A stretch of DNA of 64,000 bases from JACCWP01 sp963785115 (GCA_963785115.1 CAWATY010000006.1:62001-126000); one strand, 5' to 3'; positions 34,953-46,273 are shown, counted from the stretch's first letter. Notes: generated by a model not told the origin, from the letters alone. A program made the numbers and translations.

Positions 34953-36302
34953 ATGCGCTTGCGGACCCTGCTGCTCGCGACGACTCTCCCGGCCGTCCTG
35001 GCCGCCTCGTTGCTGGTCACCACCCACGCCTCCGCGGATCCCGCGGCGGGCCAGCGAGGCGACGGTGGTGGCTCGACCCGGATCCGTACCCCCGGCTCGT
35101 TCACCGGCTACGGCTTCGACACCTGCGTCTCGCCCCCGTCGCGGACGATGGACCGCTGGTGGCGCACGTCGCCGTTCAGCGCGGTCGGCATCTACATCAG
35201 CGGCCAGGGCCGGGCCTGTCCCGCCCGCCGCCAGCCGTACCTGTCGCCGCGATGGGTCGATCGCCAGCACGACCGCGGCTGGCGGATCCTGCCCCTGCAC
35301 GTCGGCCTGCAGGCGCCGTGCTTCCAGGCCGGCGACCCCACCCCGACCAAGCCGCGGATGTCGAGGGAGCCCGCAACCGCCCGCCACCAGGGCCGTAACG
35401 CCGCCGAGGCCTCGATGCAGCAGGCGCAGCGCTTCGGCATCGGCCGGCACAGCGTGCTCTACCTCGACATCGAGTGGTACGACCGGGACCGCCGCGAGTG
35501 CGACCAGGCGGTGCTGAGCTTCGTGCACGGGTGGACGAGCCAGCTGCACGGCTCCGGGTTCCGCTCCGGGCTCTACTCCAGCGGATCGGCGACGATCCGC
35601 TCGCTCGACGTTGCCCGGCACCGGGACCCCCGGCGCTTCGAGTGGCCCGACCAGATGTGGACCGCGTGCTCGGACTGCCGCCCGGTGGGCGACGTCGCCC
35701 CCTACCTGCGCGACGACTACTGGCGCGGCTCGCACCGGCTGCACCAGTACGCGCTCGGGGTCCGCGCGCGCTACGGCGGCATCAGCTACACCATCGACCG
35801 CGACTGGCTCGACGTCGGCCACGGCTCGCGGGCGAAGAAGCCGACCGGCACCTGCGGACGCCGGCTCGAGTGGCGGCGCTACCCCCGGCTGTCCCGCGGC
35901 GACCGCGGCGGACAGGTGGCTGTCGCGCAGTGCCTGCTGCGCCACCAGGACTTCCTGTTCGCCAAGCCCAGCAAGCGTTTCGGGCCAGCCGTCGAGCGGG
36001 CGGTGAAGCGGCTCCAGCGCGAACGGGGCCTGCCCGTCAGCGGCGTGCTCGGCCGGCGCTCGTGGGTCAGCCTGGTCGCAGCCGGCCGCGACCCGCTGGT
36101 CAAGGTGGGCTCGGACAACCGCGCGGTGTGGCGGCTGCAGCGGGCGATGGTGGCGGCCGGGCACCGCTGCCCCGTCAACGGCGTCTTCGGGCCGCGTACG
36201 GCGGACGCGGTGCGCTCGTGGCAACGCGCCACCGGCCGGCCGGGCACCGGTGTCGTGACCGGGCGCCAGTGGCGCGCGCTGCGGCACGGCGACGTGGGCT
36301 GA
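34953..36302 (+). CDS. Secreted DUF1906 glycoside-hydrolase-like protein with peptidoglycan-binding domains
   Basis: 449 residues. Signal peptide MRLRTLLLATTLPAVLAASL with cleavage near ASADP. The DUF1906 TIM-barrel-like domain (about 48-290) has GYGFDTCVSPPS, VGIYISGQG, YLDIEWYD and YTIDRDWLDV, the Asp/Glu-bearing strand ends expected for a hydrolase. Two peptidoglycan-binding-type repeats follow (KRFGPAVERAVKRLQRERGL and NGVFGPRTADAVRSWQRATG). It should act on or bind the cell wall outside the cell. The neighbour downstream is a shorter paralogue without the binding repeats. Confidence 0.88.
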   Translation: MRLRTLLLATTLPAVLAASLLVTTHASADPAAGQRGDGGGSTRIRTPGSFTGYGFDTCVSPPSRTMDRWWRTSPFSAVGIYISGQGRACPARRQPYLSPRWVDRQHDRGWRILPLHVGLQAPCFQAGDPTPTKPRMSREPATARHQGRNAAEASMQQAQRFGIGRHSVLYLDIEWYDRDRRECDQAVLSFVHGWTSQLHGSGFRSGLYSSGSATIRSLDVARHRDPRRFEWPDQMWTACSDCRPVGDVAPYLRDDYWRGSHRLHQYALGVRARYGGISYTIDRDWLDVGHGSRAKKPTGTCGRRLEWRRYPRLSRGDRGGQVAVAQCLLRHQDFLFAKPSKRFGPAVERAVKRLQRERGLPVSGVLGRRSWVSLVAAGRDPLVKVGSDNRAVWRLQRAMVAAGHRCPVNGVFGPRTADAVRSWQRATGRPGTGVVTGRQWRALRHGDVG

Positions 36303-36365
36303 CCGACGGCGGTAGACGTCTGGCACAGTGTCGCCCTCCCACTGCATCGACCCCGGGGGACGCCT

Positions 36366-37203
36366 GTGCGCACGCTCGCCTCGACCTGTCTGCTCGCCGC
36401 CACCCTCGCGGTCGGTGTGCTGACCGGACCCGCCGACGCCGACCCACGCGGCCCCGCCGCCGTCGGCGAGCACGTCCGCGGCGCGCCGCCACGGGAGACC
36501 GGCCGGTCCGTGACCGTGCCGGGACGCCTTACCGGCAAGGCGTTCGATGCCTGCCGGGCGCCGACCTCCGCGCAGATGGCCGACTGGCGGGAGAACTCGC
36601 CGTACGCCGGCGTCGGCATCTACCTCGGCGGCGTGCAGCGCAAGTGTCGGCAGCCGGAGCTGTCGGCCACCTGGGTGCGTCGGCAGACCCGCGCGGGCTG
36701 GCACGTGTTCCCGCTCTGGGTGGGACCACAGGCGTCGTGCAGCCGGTACCAGCACACGATGTCGGCCCAGCGGCCGCGCGCGTACGCCCAGGGCAAGGAG
36801 CAGGCCAACCGCGCGGTACGGGCAGCGCGGGCGAACGCCATCGGCCGCGGCAGCACTGTCTACTACGACCTCGAGGACTACGACATCAGCGGCGACCGCT
36901 GCCGTCGGGCCGCGCTGGCGTTCATGTCCGGCTGGTCGACCCGGCTGCGCGCGCTGCACTACGTGCCCGGTGTCTACTCCAACGTCGCCGCGGCCATCAC
37001 CTCGCTCAACTTCGCCGACCAGCTGTCCCCCGGCTCGTACGCGATGCCGCACGACATCTGGTTCGCGTGGTCCAACGGGCGCGCCGACACCTACATCCCG
37101 CGGCGCTGGGTCAGCCATGACCGGTGGGACCGGCACCAGCGGATCCACCAGTACGTGATCGACGAGGAGCGCACGTTCGGCAGCACCACGCTGACCGTCG
37201 ACG

Positions 37204-37226
<23 letters not shown>
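36366..37226 (+). CDS. Secreted DUF1906 glycoside-hydrolase-like protein, short paralogue
   Basis: 286 residues. Signal peptide (STCLLAATLAVGVLTGPADA) and one DUF1906 domain: GKAFDACRAPTSAQM, VGIYLGGVQRKC, YYDLEDYD and LTVDVNYVDV align with the upstream protein. The peptidoglycan-binding repeats are absent. Tandem duplication 63 nt apart is likely. GTG 36366 starts the signal peptide. The 3' end overlaps the convergent purL by 23 nt. Confidence 0.87.
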
Positions 37227-39565
<2,339 letters not shown>

Positions 39566-39571
39566 GTCGCC

Positions 39572-39577
39572 AGCGTA
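39572..39577 (-). promoter_or_regulatory. -10 box (TACGCT), leaderless purL
   Basis: TACGCT on the minus strand ends 6 nt before GTG 39565, back-to-back with the box of the divergent gene. Confidence 0.45.
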
Positions 39578-39585
39578 TCCACCCC

Positions 39586-39591
39586 TAGGCT
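39586..39591 (+). promoter_or_regulatory. -10 box (TAGGCT), leaderless membrane-protein gene
   Basis: TAGGCT ends 6 nt before GTG 39598. Both starts of this divergent pair lie within 32 nt of each other. Confidence 0.5.
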
Positions 39592-39597
39592 GCCGCC

Positions 39598-40320
39598 GTG
39601 GACCGCCGCGAGCTGCACGAACCGCTCGAGGCACCCGCCGTCCGCGGCACCGTCGAGGAGCTGTACGCGCGGGTCTCGGCGCGCTTCCCGGAGCGCGGGC
39701 TGCGCGCCGTCTGCGGTGACCTCCTGGTCCTGGTCGACGAGGTGCACAGCGGATCGGCAGAGATCCAGGGCCGGGTACGAACGGCGCGCATCGCCTCCCG
39801 GGCGCTGATGGCGGCTGTCGTGATCGCGACGGGCGTCGCCCTGGCGGTCGCGACGCGAGACGCGGTGACCGACCCGGGCACCGTCGACAGCTCACTGGAC
39901 CTGCTGCCGCTGATCGAGACGACCGTCAACGACGTGGTGTTCGCCGGCATCGCCGTGTTCTTCCTGTGGTCGTTCCCCGAACGCATCCAACGAGGCCGGC
40001 TGCTGGCCCTGCTGCACCAGCTGCGGTCGGTCGCGCACATCATCGACATGCATCAGCTCACCAAGGACCCCGAGCAGCTGCGCCCCGGGTTCGTGCCGAC
40101 CAGCGCGAGCCGGAGCCTGGCGATGACCCGCGACCAGCTCGAGCGCTACCTCGACTACTGCTCGGAGATGCTCAGCCTGGTGGGCAAGACCGCTGCCCTG
40201 TGCGCCGAGGAGTCCCGCGACAGCGTCGTGCTGGAGACGGTGAGCACGGTCGAGCAGCTGACCGTCGGGCTGTCCCGCAAGATCTGGCAGAAGATCTCGA
40301 ACCTGCCGCCCGCGAGCTGA
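39598..40320 (+). CDS. Two-TM membrane protein of unknown function
   Basis: 240 residues. Two hydrophobic helices (ALMAAVVIATGVALAVATRD at about 68-87 and VVFAGIAVFFLWSF at about 112-126) separate a soluble helical N-terminus from a long helical, probably coiled C-terminus (QRGRLLALLHQLRSVAHIIDM, DQLERYLDYCSEMLSLVGKT). I recognise the arrangement from actinobacterial hypothetical proteins but no function. Its promoter is shared space with purL. Confidence 0.75.
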   Translation: MDRRELHEPLEAPAVRGTVEELYARVSARFPERGLRAVCGDLLVLVDEVHSGSAEIQGRVRTARIASRALMAAVVIATGVALAVATRDAVTDPGTVDSSLDLLPLIETTVNDVVFAGIAVFFLWSFPERIQRGRLLALLHQLRSVAHIIDMHQLTKDPEQLRPGFVPTSASRSLAMTRDQLERYLDYCSEMLSLVGKTAALCAEESRDSVVLETVSTVEQLTVGLSRKIWQKISNLPPAS

Positions 40321-40373
40321 CGCGTCCCGCGGTCGGTACCTCCGAACTGCTGCCCCGACGGCCGGGCATTCCC

Positions 40374-40379
40374 TACCCT
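40374..40379 (+). promoter_or_regulatory. -10 box (TACCCT), leaderless gene at 40386
   Basis: TACCCT ends 6 nt before ATG 40386. Confidence 0.5.
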
Positions 40380-40385
40380 CCAAGC

Positions 40386-40916
40386 ATGAGGATCGACGTC
40401 GACGGCCACAGCTACGGGTCCTGGGAGGAGCTGCCCGAGCACCTGCGGCGGCAGCTCGAGGCCACCGGGATGATGGGCGACGCGGACGGCGACGGCGTGC
40501 CCGACCTCTTCCAGGGCCGGATGCCGCCCGGCCTCCCCACGGCCGCGCAGTTCAGCGTCGACGGCCAGGTCTTCGGCTCGCTCGACCAGCTGCCGCCCGA
40601 GCAGCAGGCACGGGCCAGGGCGGCGCTGGCGGGACTGACCGGGGTAGCCGGGCAGACCGCACCGCCAGGTGCCCCCGGAGCACCCGGACCGGTCCCGGCG
40701 ACTCCCCCGTCCGCACCACCGCCGCAGCCGGTGGCGTACGACCCGACCGCCGCCGGATGGGCGCCCCCGCCCGGGCAACGGGTCGCCGCACCGTCGACGT
40801 CGAGCTACCCGGGCGTGATCGTCGAGAACCGCAGCAAGCTGCCCGGCTGGCTCAAGTGGATGCTGCTGATCGACGTGGTCATCGCCGCGGTCGTGCTCTG
40901 GATCATCTTCGGCTGA
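40386..40916 (+). CDS. Tail-anchored hypothetical protein with Pro/Ala linker
   Basis: 176 residues. The N-terminus carries two similar short units, IDVDGHSYGSWEELPEHLR and FSVDGQVFGSLDQLPPEQQ (about 22 residues each). A Pro/Gly/Ala-rich linker spans about 90-135, and a single hydrophobic helix (LKWMLLIDVVIAAVVLWIIF) forms the C-terminus. It is probably a cytosolic domain held at the membrane. DADGDGVPDLFQ between the units resembles a calcium-binding DxDxDG loop. No known function. Confidence 0.72.
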   Translation: MRIDVDGHSYGSWEELPEHLRRQLEATGMMGDADGDGVPDLFQGRMPPGLPTAAQFSVDGQVFGSLDQLPPEQQARARAALAGLTGVAGQTAPPGAPGAPGPVPATPPSAPPPQPVAYDPTAAGWAPPPGQRVAAPSTSSYPGVIVENRSKLPGWLKWMLLIDVVIAAVVLWIIFG

Positions 40917-40936
40917 CCCGATCCGGCGCGGGGAGC

Positions 40937-41764
40937 TCAGCCCGCCGCGACCAGCGCGACCGCCGCGGCCGCGAGGGTCAGCCCCACGGCCTGCACCCGG
41001 CCGATCCCCTCCTTCAGGATCAGCGCGGCCAGCAGCACGGTGAGCGCGGGGTAGAGCGAGGTCAGCACCGCCGCCACCGTGAGCAGCCCGGTCTGCGTGG
41101 CGAGCAGGAAGCAGACCGTGGCCGCGGCGCTGAGCAGGCCGACCCAGAGCGCGGGCAGGCTGGAGCGCCCCGGCACCCAGGGCGCGGAGAGCGCGACGGC
41201 GAGGACGGCCGTGGCCACGACCGCGACGCTCTGGGTCAGCACCAGCGGACCGAAGCCGGCCTCCTCACGGACCGGGTCGAGCGCCGCGAACAGCAGCCCG
41301 AACCCCAGCCCGGCCAGTACGCCGTCCAGCAGCCCGTCGCCGCCGGGTCGGGCAGCCGGTTCGTCGGGACGCGACACCAGCCAGATGGCGGGGAACGCGC
41401 AGACCACGCCGAACCAGGTGAGCAGCGCCGGCCGCTCGCCGGTCAGCACGCCCACCAGCACGGGGAGCAGCGCCGCCCCGACAGCCGAGACCGGGGCGAC
41501 GACGCCCATCCGGCCGAGCGCAAACCCGCGGTAGAGGAAGCCGGCACCGGCGCCGCTGCCGATCCCAGCGAGGGAGGCCCACGCCCAGTCGGCAGGCTCG
41601 GGGTCGCCGCCGAGGAACAGGACCAGCACGAGCAGGCACACCGCCGAGGCGAACTGACCCACGATCGCGACGACCCACGGGCTGATCCGCCGCGACAGCA
41701 GACCACCGACGAAGTCGGACAGCCCGTACGCCAGCGCCGACCCGAGAGCGAGGACGACCACCAC
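40937..41764 (-). CDS. EamA/DMT family transporter
   Basis: 275 residues, about ten hydrophobic helices in two EamA repeats (LALGSALAYGLSDFVGGLLS ... and LVLTQSVAVVATAVLAVAL ...). The loop GFLYRGFALGRMGVVAPVSA and the C-terminal LYPALTVLLAALILKEGIGR are typical of drug/metabolite exporters. The substrate is unknown. GTG 41764 has TAGGGT 6 nt upstream and is divergent from the acetyltransferase. Confidence 0.88.
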   Translation of the reverse strand: MVVVLALGSALAYGLSDFVGGLLSRRISPWVVAIVGQFASAVCLLVLVLFLGGDPEPADWAWASLAGIGSGAGAGFLYRGFALGRMGVVAPVSAVGAALLPVLVGVLTGERPALLTWFGVVCAFPAIWLVSRPDEPAARPGGDGLLDGVLAGLGFGLLFAALDPVREEAGFGPLVLTQSVAVVATAVLAVALSAPWVPGRSSLPALWVGLLSAAATVCFLLATQTGLLTVAAVLTSLYPALTVLLAALILKEGIGRVQAVGLTLAAAAVALVAAG

Positions 41765-41770
41765 GTCGCG

Positions 41771-41776
41771 ACCCTA
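41771..41776 (-). promoter_or_regulatory. -10 box (TAGGGT), leaderless EamA gene
   Basis: TAGGGT on the minus strand ends 6 nt before GTG 41764. Confidence 0.5.
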
Positions 41777-41792
41777 CGGACCTGCCCCGACG

Positions 41793-41798
41793 TACGGT
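41793..41798 (+). promoter_or_regulatory. -10 box (TACGGT), leaderless acetyltransferase gene
   Basis: TACGGT ends 7 nt before GTG 41806 and overlaps an alternative GTG at 41797, which favours 41806 as the true start. Confidence 0.45.
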
Positions 41799-41805
41799 GA
41801 CGTGC

Positions 41806-42348
41806 GTGGCGGACCGGCTGGAGACCGAGCGGCTGGTGTTGCGGCGGTGGACCGATGCCGACCGCGACACGTTCGCGGCGCTCAACGCCGACCCCGAGGT
41901 GATGCGCTTCTTCCCCGCTCCGCTCAGCCGCGAGGAGTCCGACGCGCTGATCGACCGGATCGAGGCGGGCTTCGCCGAACGCGGGTTCGGGCTGTGGGCG
42001 GTGCAGGTCAAGGACGCCGAGCCGTTCGTCGGCTTCACCGGGCTGTGGCGGCTGAACCCGCAGGTGCCCTACGACGGCACCGAGGTGGGCTGGCGGCTGG
42101 TCCGGTCGGCATGGGGCAAGGGCTACGCCACCGAGGCCGCGCGGGCGGCGGTGGCGTACGGCTTCGGCGACGCCGGTCTCCGCGAGATCGTGTCGATCAC
42201 CGCCGCCGTCAACGCACCCTCGCGCGCGGTGATGCAGCGCCTCGGGATGACGTACGACCCGGCCGAGGACTTCGACCACCCCGGGGTGCCGGCCGGGCCA
42301 CTACGCCGGCACGTGATCTACCGCCTGCCCGCACCGCTCGGACCGTGA
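41806..42348 (+). CDS. GNAT family N-acetyltransferase (RimJ/RimL type)
   Basis: 180 residues. LETERLVLRRWTDADRDTFA is the usual opening of Acetyltransf_3 proteins. The acetyl-CoA loop is WRLVRSAWGKGYATEAARAAV, and IVSITAAVNAPSRAVMQRLGM completes the fold. It acetylates an amino group of protein, peptide or small molecule; the target is unknown. It converges on purQ. Confidence 0.9.
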   Translation: MADRLETERLVLRRWTDADRDTFAALNADPEVMRFFPAPLSREESDALIDRIEAGFAERGFGLWAVQVKDAEPFVGFTGLWRLNPQVPYDGTEVGWRLVRSAWGKGYATEAARAAVAYGFGDAGLREIVSITAAVNAPSRAVMQRLGMTYDPAEDFDHPGVPAGPLRRHVIYRLPAPLGP

Positions 42349-42374
42349 CGTGCCCGCACCTGTCGGGCGACTGG

Positions 42375-43049
42375 TCAGGCGGCGGCGAGCGCGCTGAGCA
42401 CGGAGGTGAAGAACCCGAGGCCGTCGGTGCCGGGACCGCACAAGTCCTCGACGGCGTGCTCGGGGTGCGGCATCAGGCCGACCACGTTGCCGCGCTCGTT
42501 GGTGATGCCGGCGATGTCGCGCAGCGAGCCGTTGGGGTTGCGCTCGAGGTAGCGGACCACCACCCGGCCCTCGCCCTCGAGCCGGCCGAGGGTGTCAGGG
42601 TCGGCGACGTAACCGCCCTCGCCGTTCTTCAGCGGCACCACGATCTCCTGCCCGGGGGCGTAGCCCGACGTCCAGGCCGTGCTCGCGTTGTCGACCCGCA
42701 GCCGCTGGTCGCGGCAGACGAACTGCTGGTGGTCGTTGCGGATCAGCGCACCGGGCAGCAGGTGCGACTCGCACAGCACCTGGAAGCCGTTGCAGATGCC
42801 GAGCACCGGCGTCCCCCGGCGGGCCGCCTCGACCACCTCGTTCATCACCGGCGCGAACCGGGCGATGGCGCCACAGCGCAGGTAGTCGCCGTACGAGAAG
42901 CCGCCCGGCAGCACGACCGCGTCGACGCCCTGCAGGTCGTGGTCGCCGTGCCACAGGGCCACCGGCTCGGCGCCCGCGACCCGCACGGCCCGGGCCGCGT
43001 CGACGTCGTCGAGGGAGCCCGGGAAGGTGACGACACCGACCCGGGTCAT
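42375..43049 (-). CDS. purQ: Phosphoribosylformylglycinamidine synthase subunit PurQ
   Basis: 224 residues, class I glutamine amidotransferase that hands ammonia to PurL. The nucleophile Cys86 lies in VLGICNGFQVLCE; His and Glu of the triad are in MPHPEHAVED near the C-terminus. The ATG at 43049 overlaps the purS stop by 4 nt, so PurS and PurQ are coupled. purL is 2.8 kb away on the same strand rather than adjacent. Confidence 0.96.
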   Translation of the reverse strand: MTRVGVVTFPGSLDDVDAARAVRVAGAEPVALWHGDHDLQGVDAVVLPGGFSYGDYLRCGAIARFAPVMNEVVEAARRGTPVLGICNGFQVLCESHLLPGALIRNDHQQFVCRDQRLRVDNASTAWTSGYAPGQEIVVPLKNGEGGYVADPDTLGRLEGEGRVVVRYLERNPNGSLRDIAGITNERGNVVGLMPHPEHAVEDLCGPGTDGLGFFTSVLSALAAA

Positions 43050-43300
43050 GCGGGCTCACCGTCCTCGATGCGCACCGAGAAGTCCTCGATCACCGGGTTG
43101 GACAACAGCGTCTCGGCGATGGTGCGCACCTCGGCCAGCCGCTGCTCGGTGAGTTCGTCGACCTCGAGCTCGAAACGCTTGCCCTGGCGGACGCCGGTCA
43201 CGCCGTCGAAGCCGAGCCGCGGCAGCGCCCCGTGCACGGCCTTGCCCTGCGGGTCGAGGATCTCGGGCTTGAGCATGACGTCGACGACGACGCGGGCCAC
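43046..43300 (-). CDS. purS: Phosphoribosylformylglycinamidine synthase subunit PurS
   Basis: 84 residues, the small structural subunit bridging PurL and PurQ. VVVDVMLKPEILDPQGKAVH and GFDGVTGVRQGKRFELEVD are diagnostic. GTG 43300 has GGAGG at proper spacing. It is first in the purSQ operon. Confidence 0.95.
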   Translation of the reverse strand: MARVVVDVMLKPEILDPQGKAVHGALPRLGFDGVTGVRQGKRFELEVDELTEQRLAEVRTIAETLLSNPVIEDFSVRIEDGEPA

Positions 43301-43387
43301 GGGGCCTCCTGGGGACGGGGAGCCGGCACGTCGAGTCTAGGAGGAGCGCGGCGGCGAACCGCCACTCGCCACCCGCCGCACCAGTCT

Positions 43388-43448
43388 GCCGAGTGGCGCA
43401 AGACTTCCCCTTCGGGACGTTCAGACGAGCACTCTTGCGCCACTCGGC
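43388..43448. terminator. 16-bp stem hairpin after the acyl-CoA ligase gene
   Basis: gccgagtggcgcaaga (43388-43403) pairs perfectly with 43433-43448 across a 29-nt loop. It lies between the ligase stop (43475) and purS (43300), both on the minus strand, where a terminator is expected. The stem is long and not followed by a T tract. Confidence 0.65.
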
Positions 43449-43474
43449 GGAGGGGAGGGTCGGGCCGGCTCGGG

Positions 43475-45025
43475 TCAGGCCAGCTCGCGCTTGAGGATCT
43501 TGCCGCTCGCGGTCATCGGCAGCTGGTCGCGGAACTCCACCTGGCGCGGGTACTTGTACGCCGCCATCTGCTCCTTGGCCCAGGCGATCAGCTCGTCCTC
43601 CGTGGTCTCGTCGCCCTCGGCGCGGATGACGTACGCCTTGATCTCCTCGCCGTGCGACTCGTGCGGGACGCCGACGACGGCCGCCAACGAGACCCCGGGG
43701 TGCTGGATCAGCACCTCCTCGACCTCGCGCGGGTACACGTTGTAGCCACCGCGGATGATCATGTCCTTGGCCCGGTCGACGATGTAGTAGTAGCCGTCCC
43801 CGTCGCGCCGGCCGAGGTCGCCGCTGCGGAACCACCCGTCGCGCATGACCGCCTCGGTGGCCTCGGGGCGATTGCGGTAGCCCTTCATGATGTTGTAGCC
43901 GCGGATCGCGATCTCACCGATCTCGCCGACCTCGGTGACCTCCTTCCAGTCGTCGTCGATCAGCTTGAGCGCGACGCCCCAGATCGGCGTGCCGATCGAG
44001 CCCGGCTTCGGCTCCCGGCCCGGCGGGTTGAACGTCGCCACCGGCGAGGTCTCCGACAGGCCGTACCCCTCCTTGATCTGCACCCCGAAGCGTTCCTTGA
44101 AGTCCTTGATGATCTCGACGGGCAGCGACGAGCCGCCGGCGACAGACACCCGCAGGTTGCGCGCCAGCCGCTCGACGTCGACCGAGTCGTCGAGGGCGCC
44201 CAGCAGTCCCCAGTACATGGTCGGCACCCCGGCGAAGAAGGTGACCTCCTCCTGCTGCATCAGCCCGAGCGCCGCCTTCGCGTCGAAGCGGGGCAGCAGC
44301 ACCAGCGTCGAGCCCTCGCAGAAGCCGCCGTTGAGCTGGACGGTCTGACCGAACGAGTGGAACAGCGGCAGCGTCACCAGGTGGGTGTCCCATCCGGTCT
44401 CGGGGCGCCCGTGCAGCTGGAAGGTGCTCATCGCGTTCATCGTCATGTTGGCGTGCGTGAGCTCGGCGCCCTTGGGCTGTCCGGTGGTGCCAGAGGTGTA
44501 GAGGATCACTGCGGTGTCATCGGCGCGGGTGGGCCGGGTCTCGAACACCGGCGACTGCCCCTGCAGCGCCTGGCCGAGGGTCTCGGCCCCCTCGATCGGC
44601 GACTCGGCCGAGGGGTCGCCGGTGATCAGCACGAAGTGCTCGCAGCCGTCGGTCGCCTGGAATCCCTCCCAGCCCCACGTGCCCATCGGGAGCTCGGCCG
44701 TGCCCTCGAAGCACAGGTAGGCCTTCGCAGCGGAGTCGCCGAGGTGGTACGCCACCTCGCGTCCCTTGAGCAGCACGTTCAGCGGCACCACGGTCGCGCC
44801 GGCCTTGAGGATCCCGTAGTAGGCGATCGGGAAGTACGGCAGGTTCGGGCAGGTCAGTGCCACCGTGTCGCCGGGCTCGACGCCGCGCGACGCCAGCAGA
44901 TTGGCCACCTGGTTGGCCGCCGCGTCGACCTGGGCGTACGTCAACCGGGTGTCGCCGAGGACGACCGCGTCACGGTCGGGAACGGCGCGGGCGCTGTGCT
45001 CCAGCATCTCGGCGAGGTTGAGCAC
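43475..45025 (-). CDS. Long-chain fatty-acid--CoA ligase (AMP-binding)
   Basis: 516 residues, acyl-adenylate-forming enzyme. Motifs: P-loop ILYTSGTTGQPKGAELTH, the A5 motif GYGLSETSPVATFN, and WFRSGDLGRRDGDGYYYIVD followed by RAKDMIIRGGYNVYPREVEE with the catalytic C-terminal Lys in ASGKILKREL. It activates fatty acids with ATP and CoA. The GTG at 45025 precedes LNLAEMLEHSARAVPDRDAV, a normal family start. It is monocistronic between purS and the small plus-strand gene. Confidence 0.92.
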   Translation of the reverse strand: MLNLAEMLEHSARAVPDRDAVVLGDTRLTYAQVDAAANQVANLLASRGVEPGDTVALTCPNLPYFPIAYYGILKAGATVVPLNVLLKGREVAYHLGDSAAKAYLCFEGTAELPMGTWGWEGFQATDGCEHFVLITGDPSAESPIEGAETLGQALQGQSPVFETRPTRADDTAVILYTSGTTGQPKGAELTHANMTMNAMSTFQLHGRPETGWDTHLVTLPLFHSFGQTVQLNGGFCEGSTLVLLPRFDAKAALGLMQQEEVTFFAGVPTMYWGLLGALDDSVDVERLARNLRVSVAGGSSLPVEIIKDFKERFGVQIKEGYGLSETSPVATFNPPGREPKPGSIGTPIWGVALKLIDDDWKEVTEVGEIGEIAIRGYNIMKGYRNRPEATEAVMRDGWFRSGDLGRRDGDGYYYIVDRAKDMIIRGGYNVYPREVEEVLIQHPGVSLAAVVGVPHESHGEEIKAYVIRAEGDETTEDELIAWAKEQMAAYKYPRQVEFRDQLPMTASGKILKRELA

Positions 45026-45124
45026 GGGTCCTCCTCAGGGGCGCGATGCCGCGAGTATGCCCCTCCCGGCACCGCCGGGCCACGGCTGCGAGACCCGGGC
45101 ATCGCCGAACAAAACTCACCTTCC

Positions 45125-45140
45125 GTAACCGTGTGGTCAC
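45125..45140. promoter_or_regulatory. Candidate operator upstream of the acyl-CoA ligase
   Basis: GTAACC-GTGT-GGTCAC is an inverted repeat with one mismatch in the 6-nt arms, 100 nt upstream of the ligase start. Such sites fit TetR- or GntR-type fatty-acid regulators; none is encoded nearby. Confidence 0.3.
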
Positions 45141-45194
45141 TGATTCGTTGGACCAGGAGGTCGCGCGACCCCGTACCCGACCCGGGAGCTCCGC

Positions 45195-45407
45195 ATGGTG
45201 ACGAGGAACGGCGTTCCGCTGGGCGCCGACGTCTGTGACGTGCCGCTCGGCCATGACGCGGCGGTGCGCTGCCAGCTGCACGTCGGGCACGGCGGCACGC
45301 ACGCCCATCGCACCCGGTCGTCGAGCGGTCTGGTCGTGGCGCGGTGGCCGGACCCGCCAGCCGCCGTGTGCCGCGACCTGGGGTTCAGTCGAAGCGCTGC
45401 CCGGTGA
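45195..45407 (+). CDS. Small Cys/His protein
   Basis: 70 residues. The central part CDVPLGHDAAVRCQLHVGHGGTHAHR repeats a C-x5-H / C-x5-GHxGxHxH pattern that I know from many small actinobacterial proteins and that could hold one zinc. ATG 45195 has GGGAG at usable spacing. The last 23 nt overlap the convergent purC. Function is unknown, and expression is not assured. Confidence 0.45.
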   Translation: MVTRNGVPLGADVCDVPLGHDAAVRCQLHVGHGGTHAHRTRSSSGLVVARWPDPPAAVCRDLGFSRSAAR

Positions 45408-46266
45408 GCCGCTCGTAGGCCTCGACGTAGCGACCTCGGGTCGCGGCGACGATCTCGTCCGGCAACGGAGGCGGCGGCGACGTCCCGTGCCGGTCCCAGC
45501 CGCTGTCGGGGCCGGTCAGCCAGTCGCGCACGAACTGCTTGTCGTACGAGGCCTGGGGACCGCCGGGCGCCCAGCTGTCCCGCGGCCAGAACCGCGACGA
45601 GTCCGGTGTGAGCACCTCGTCGGCGAGGACCAGGGTGCCGTCGGCGCGCCGGCCCACCTCGACCTTGGTGTCGGCGAGCACGATGCCCCGCTCGGCGGCG
45701 ACGGCGTGGCCGCGGGCGTAGACCTCGATCGTGAGCCGGCGCAGCTCGGCGGCCAGGTCGGCCCCCACCTGCGCCTCGACGTCGGCAAAGGTCATCGGCT
45801 CGTCGTGGGTGCCGACCAGTGCCTTGGTCGTGGGGGTGAACACCGGCGACGGGAGCGCGTCGCCCTCGACCAGGCCGGGCGGGAGCGGGACCCCGCAGAC
45901 TGCGCCGTCGCGGGCGTACGCCTCGACGCCGGAACCGGCCAGGTAGCCGCGGGCGACGCACTCGACGGGCACCATGTCGAGCCGCTCGACGACCACCGCG
46001 CGCCCGGCCCAGTCGGCGGGGGAGCCCGCCGGCAGCTCGGTGGACAGCACGTGGTGCGGCAGCAGGTCGGCGAGCTGGTCGAACCACCACAGCGACAGCT
46101 GGGTCAGCACCCTGCCCTTGTCCGGGATCGGTGTCTGCAGGACGTGGTCGTAGGCAGAGATGCGGTCGCTGGCCACCATCAGCAGCCGGCCGTCGTCGAG
46201 CGCGTACAGGTCGCGCACCTTGCCGGAGTGGACGGGGCGGGAGCCCTGGACGTGCACGACGGTCAC
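45385..46266 (-). CDS. purC: Phosphoribosylaminoimidazole-succinocarboxamide synthase
   Basis: 293 residues. SAICAR synthase joins aspartate to CAIR with ATP. Conserved: GKVRDLYALDDGRLLMVASDRISAYD, IPDKGRVLTQLSLWWF, ECVARGYLAGSG and LADTKVEVGR, DSSRFWPRD. The C-terminal extension is the long actinobacterial/eukaryotic-like form. GTG 46266 has TAGGAT 7 nt upstream. Confidence 0.96.
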   Translation of the reverse strand: MTVVHVQGSRPVHSGKVRDLYALDDGRLLMVASDRISAYDHVLQTPIPDKGRVLTQLSLWWFDQLADLLPHHVLSTELPAGSPADWAGRAVVVERLDMVPVECVARGYLAGSGVEAYARDGAVCGVPLPPGLVEGDALPSPVFTPTTKALVGTHDEPMTFADVEAQVGADLAAELRRLTIEVYARGHAVAAERGIVLADTKVEVGRRADGTLVLADEVLTPDSSRFWPRDSWAPGGPQASYDKQFVRDWLTGPDSGWDRHGTSPPPPLPDEIVAATRGRYVEAYERLTGQRFD

Positions 46267-46273
46267 CCCGCCG

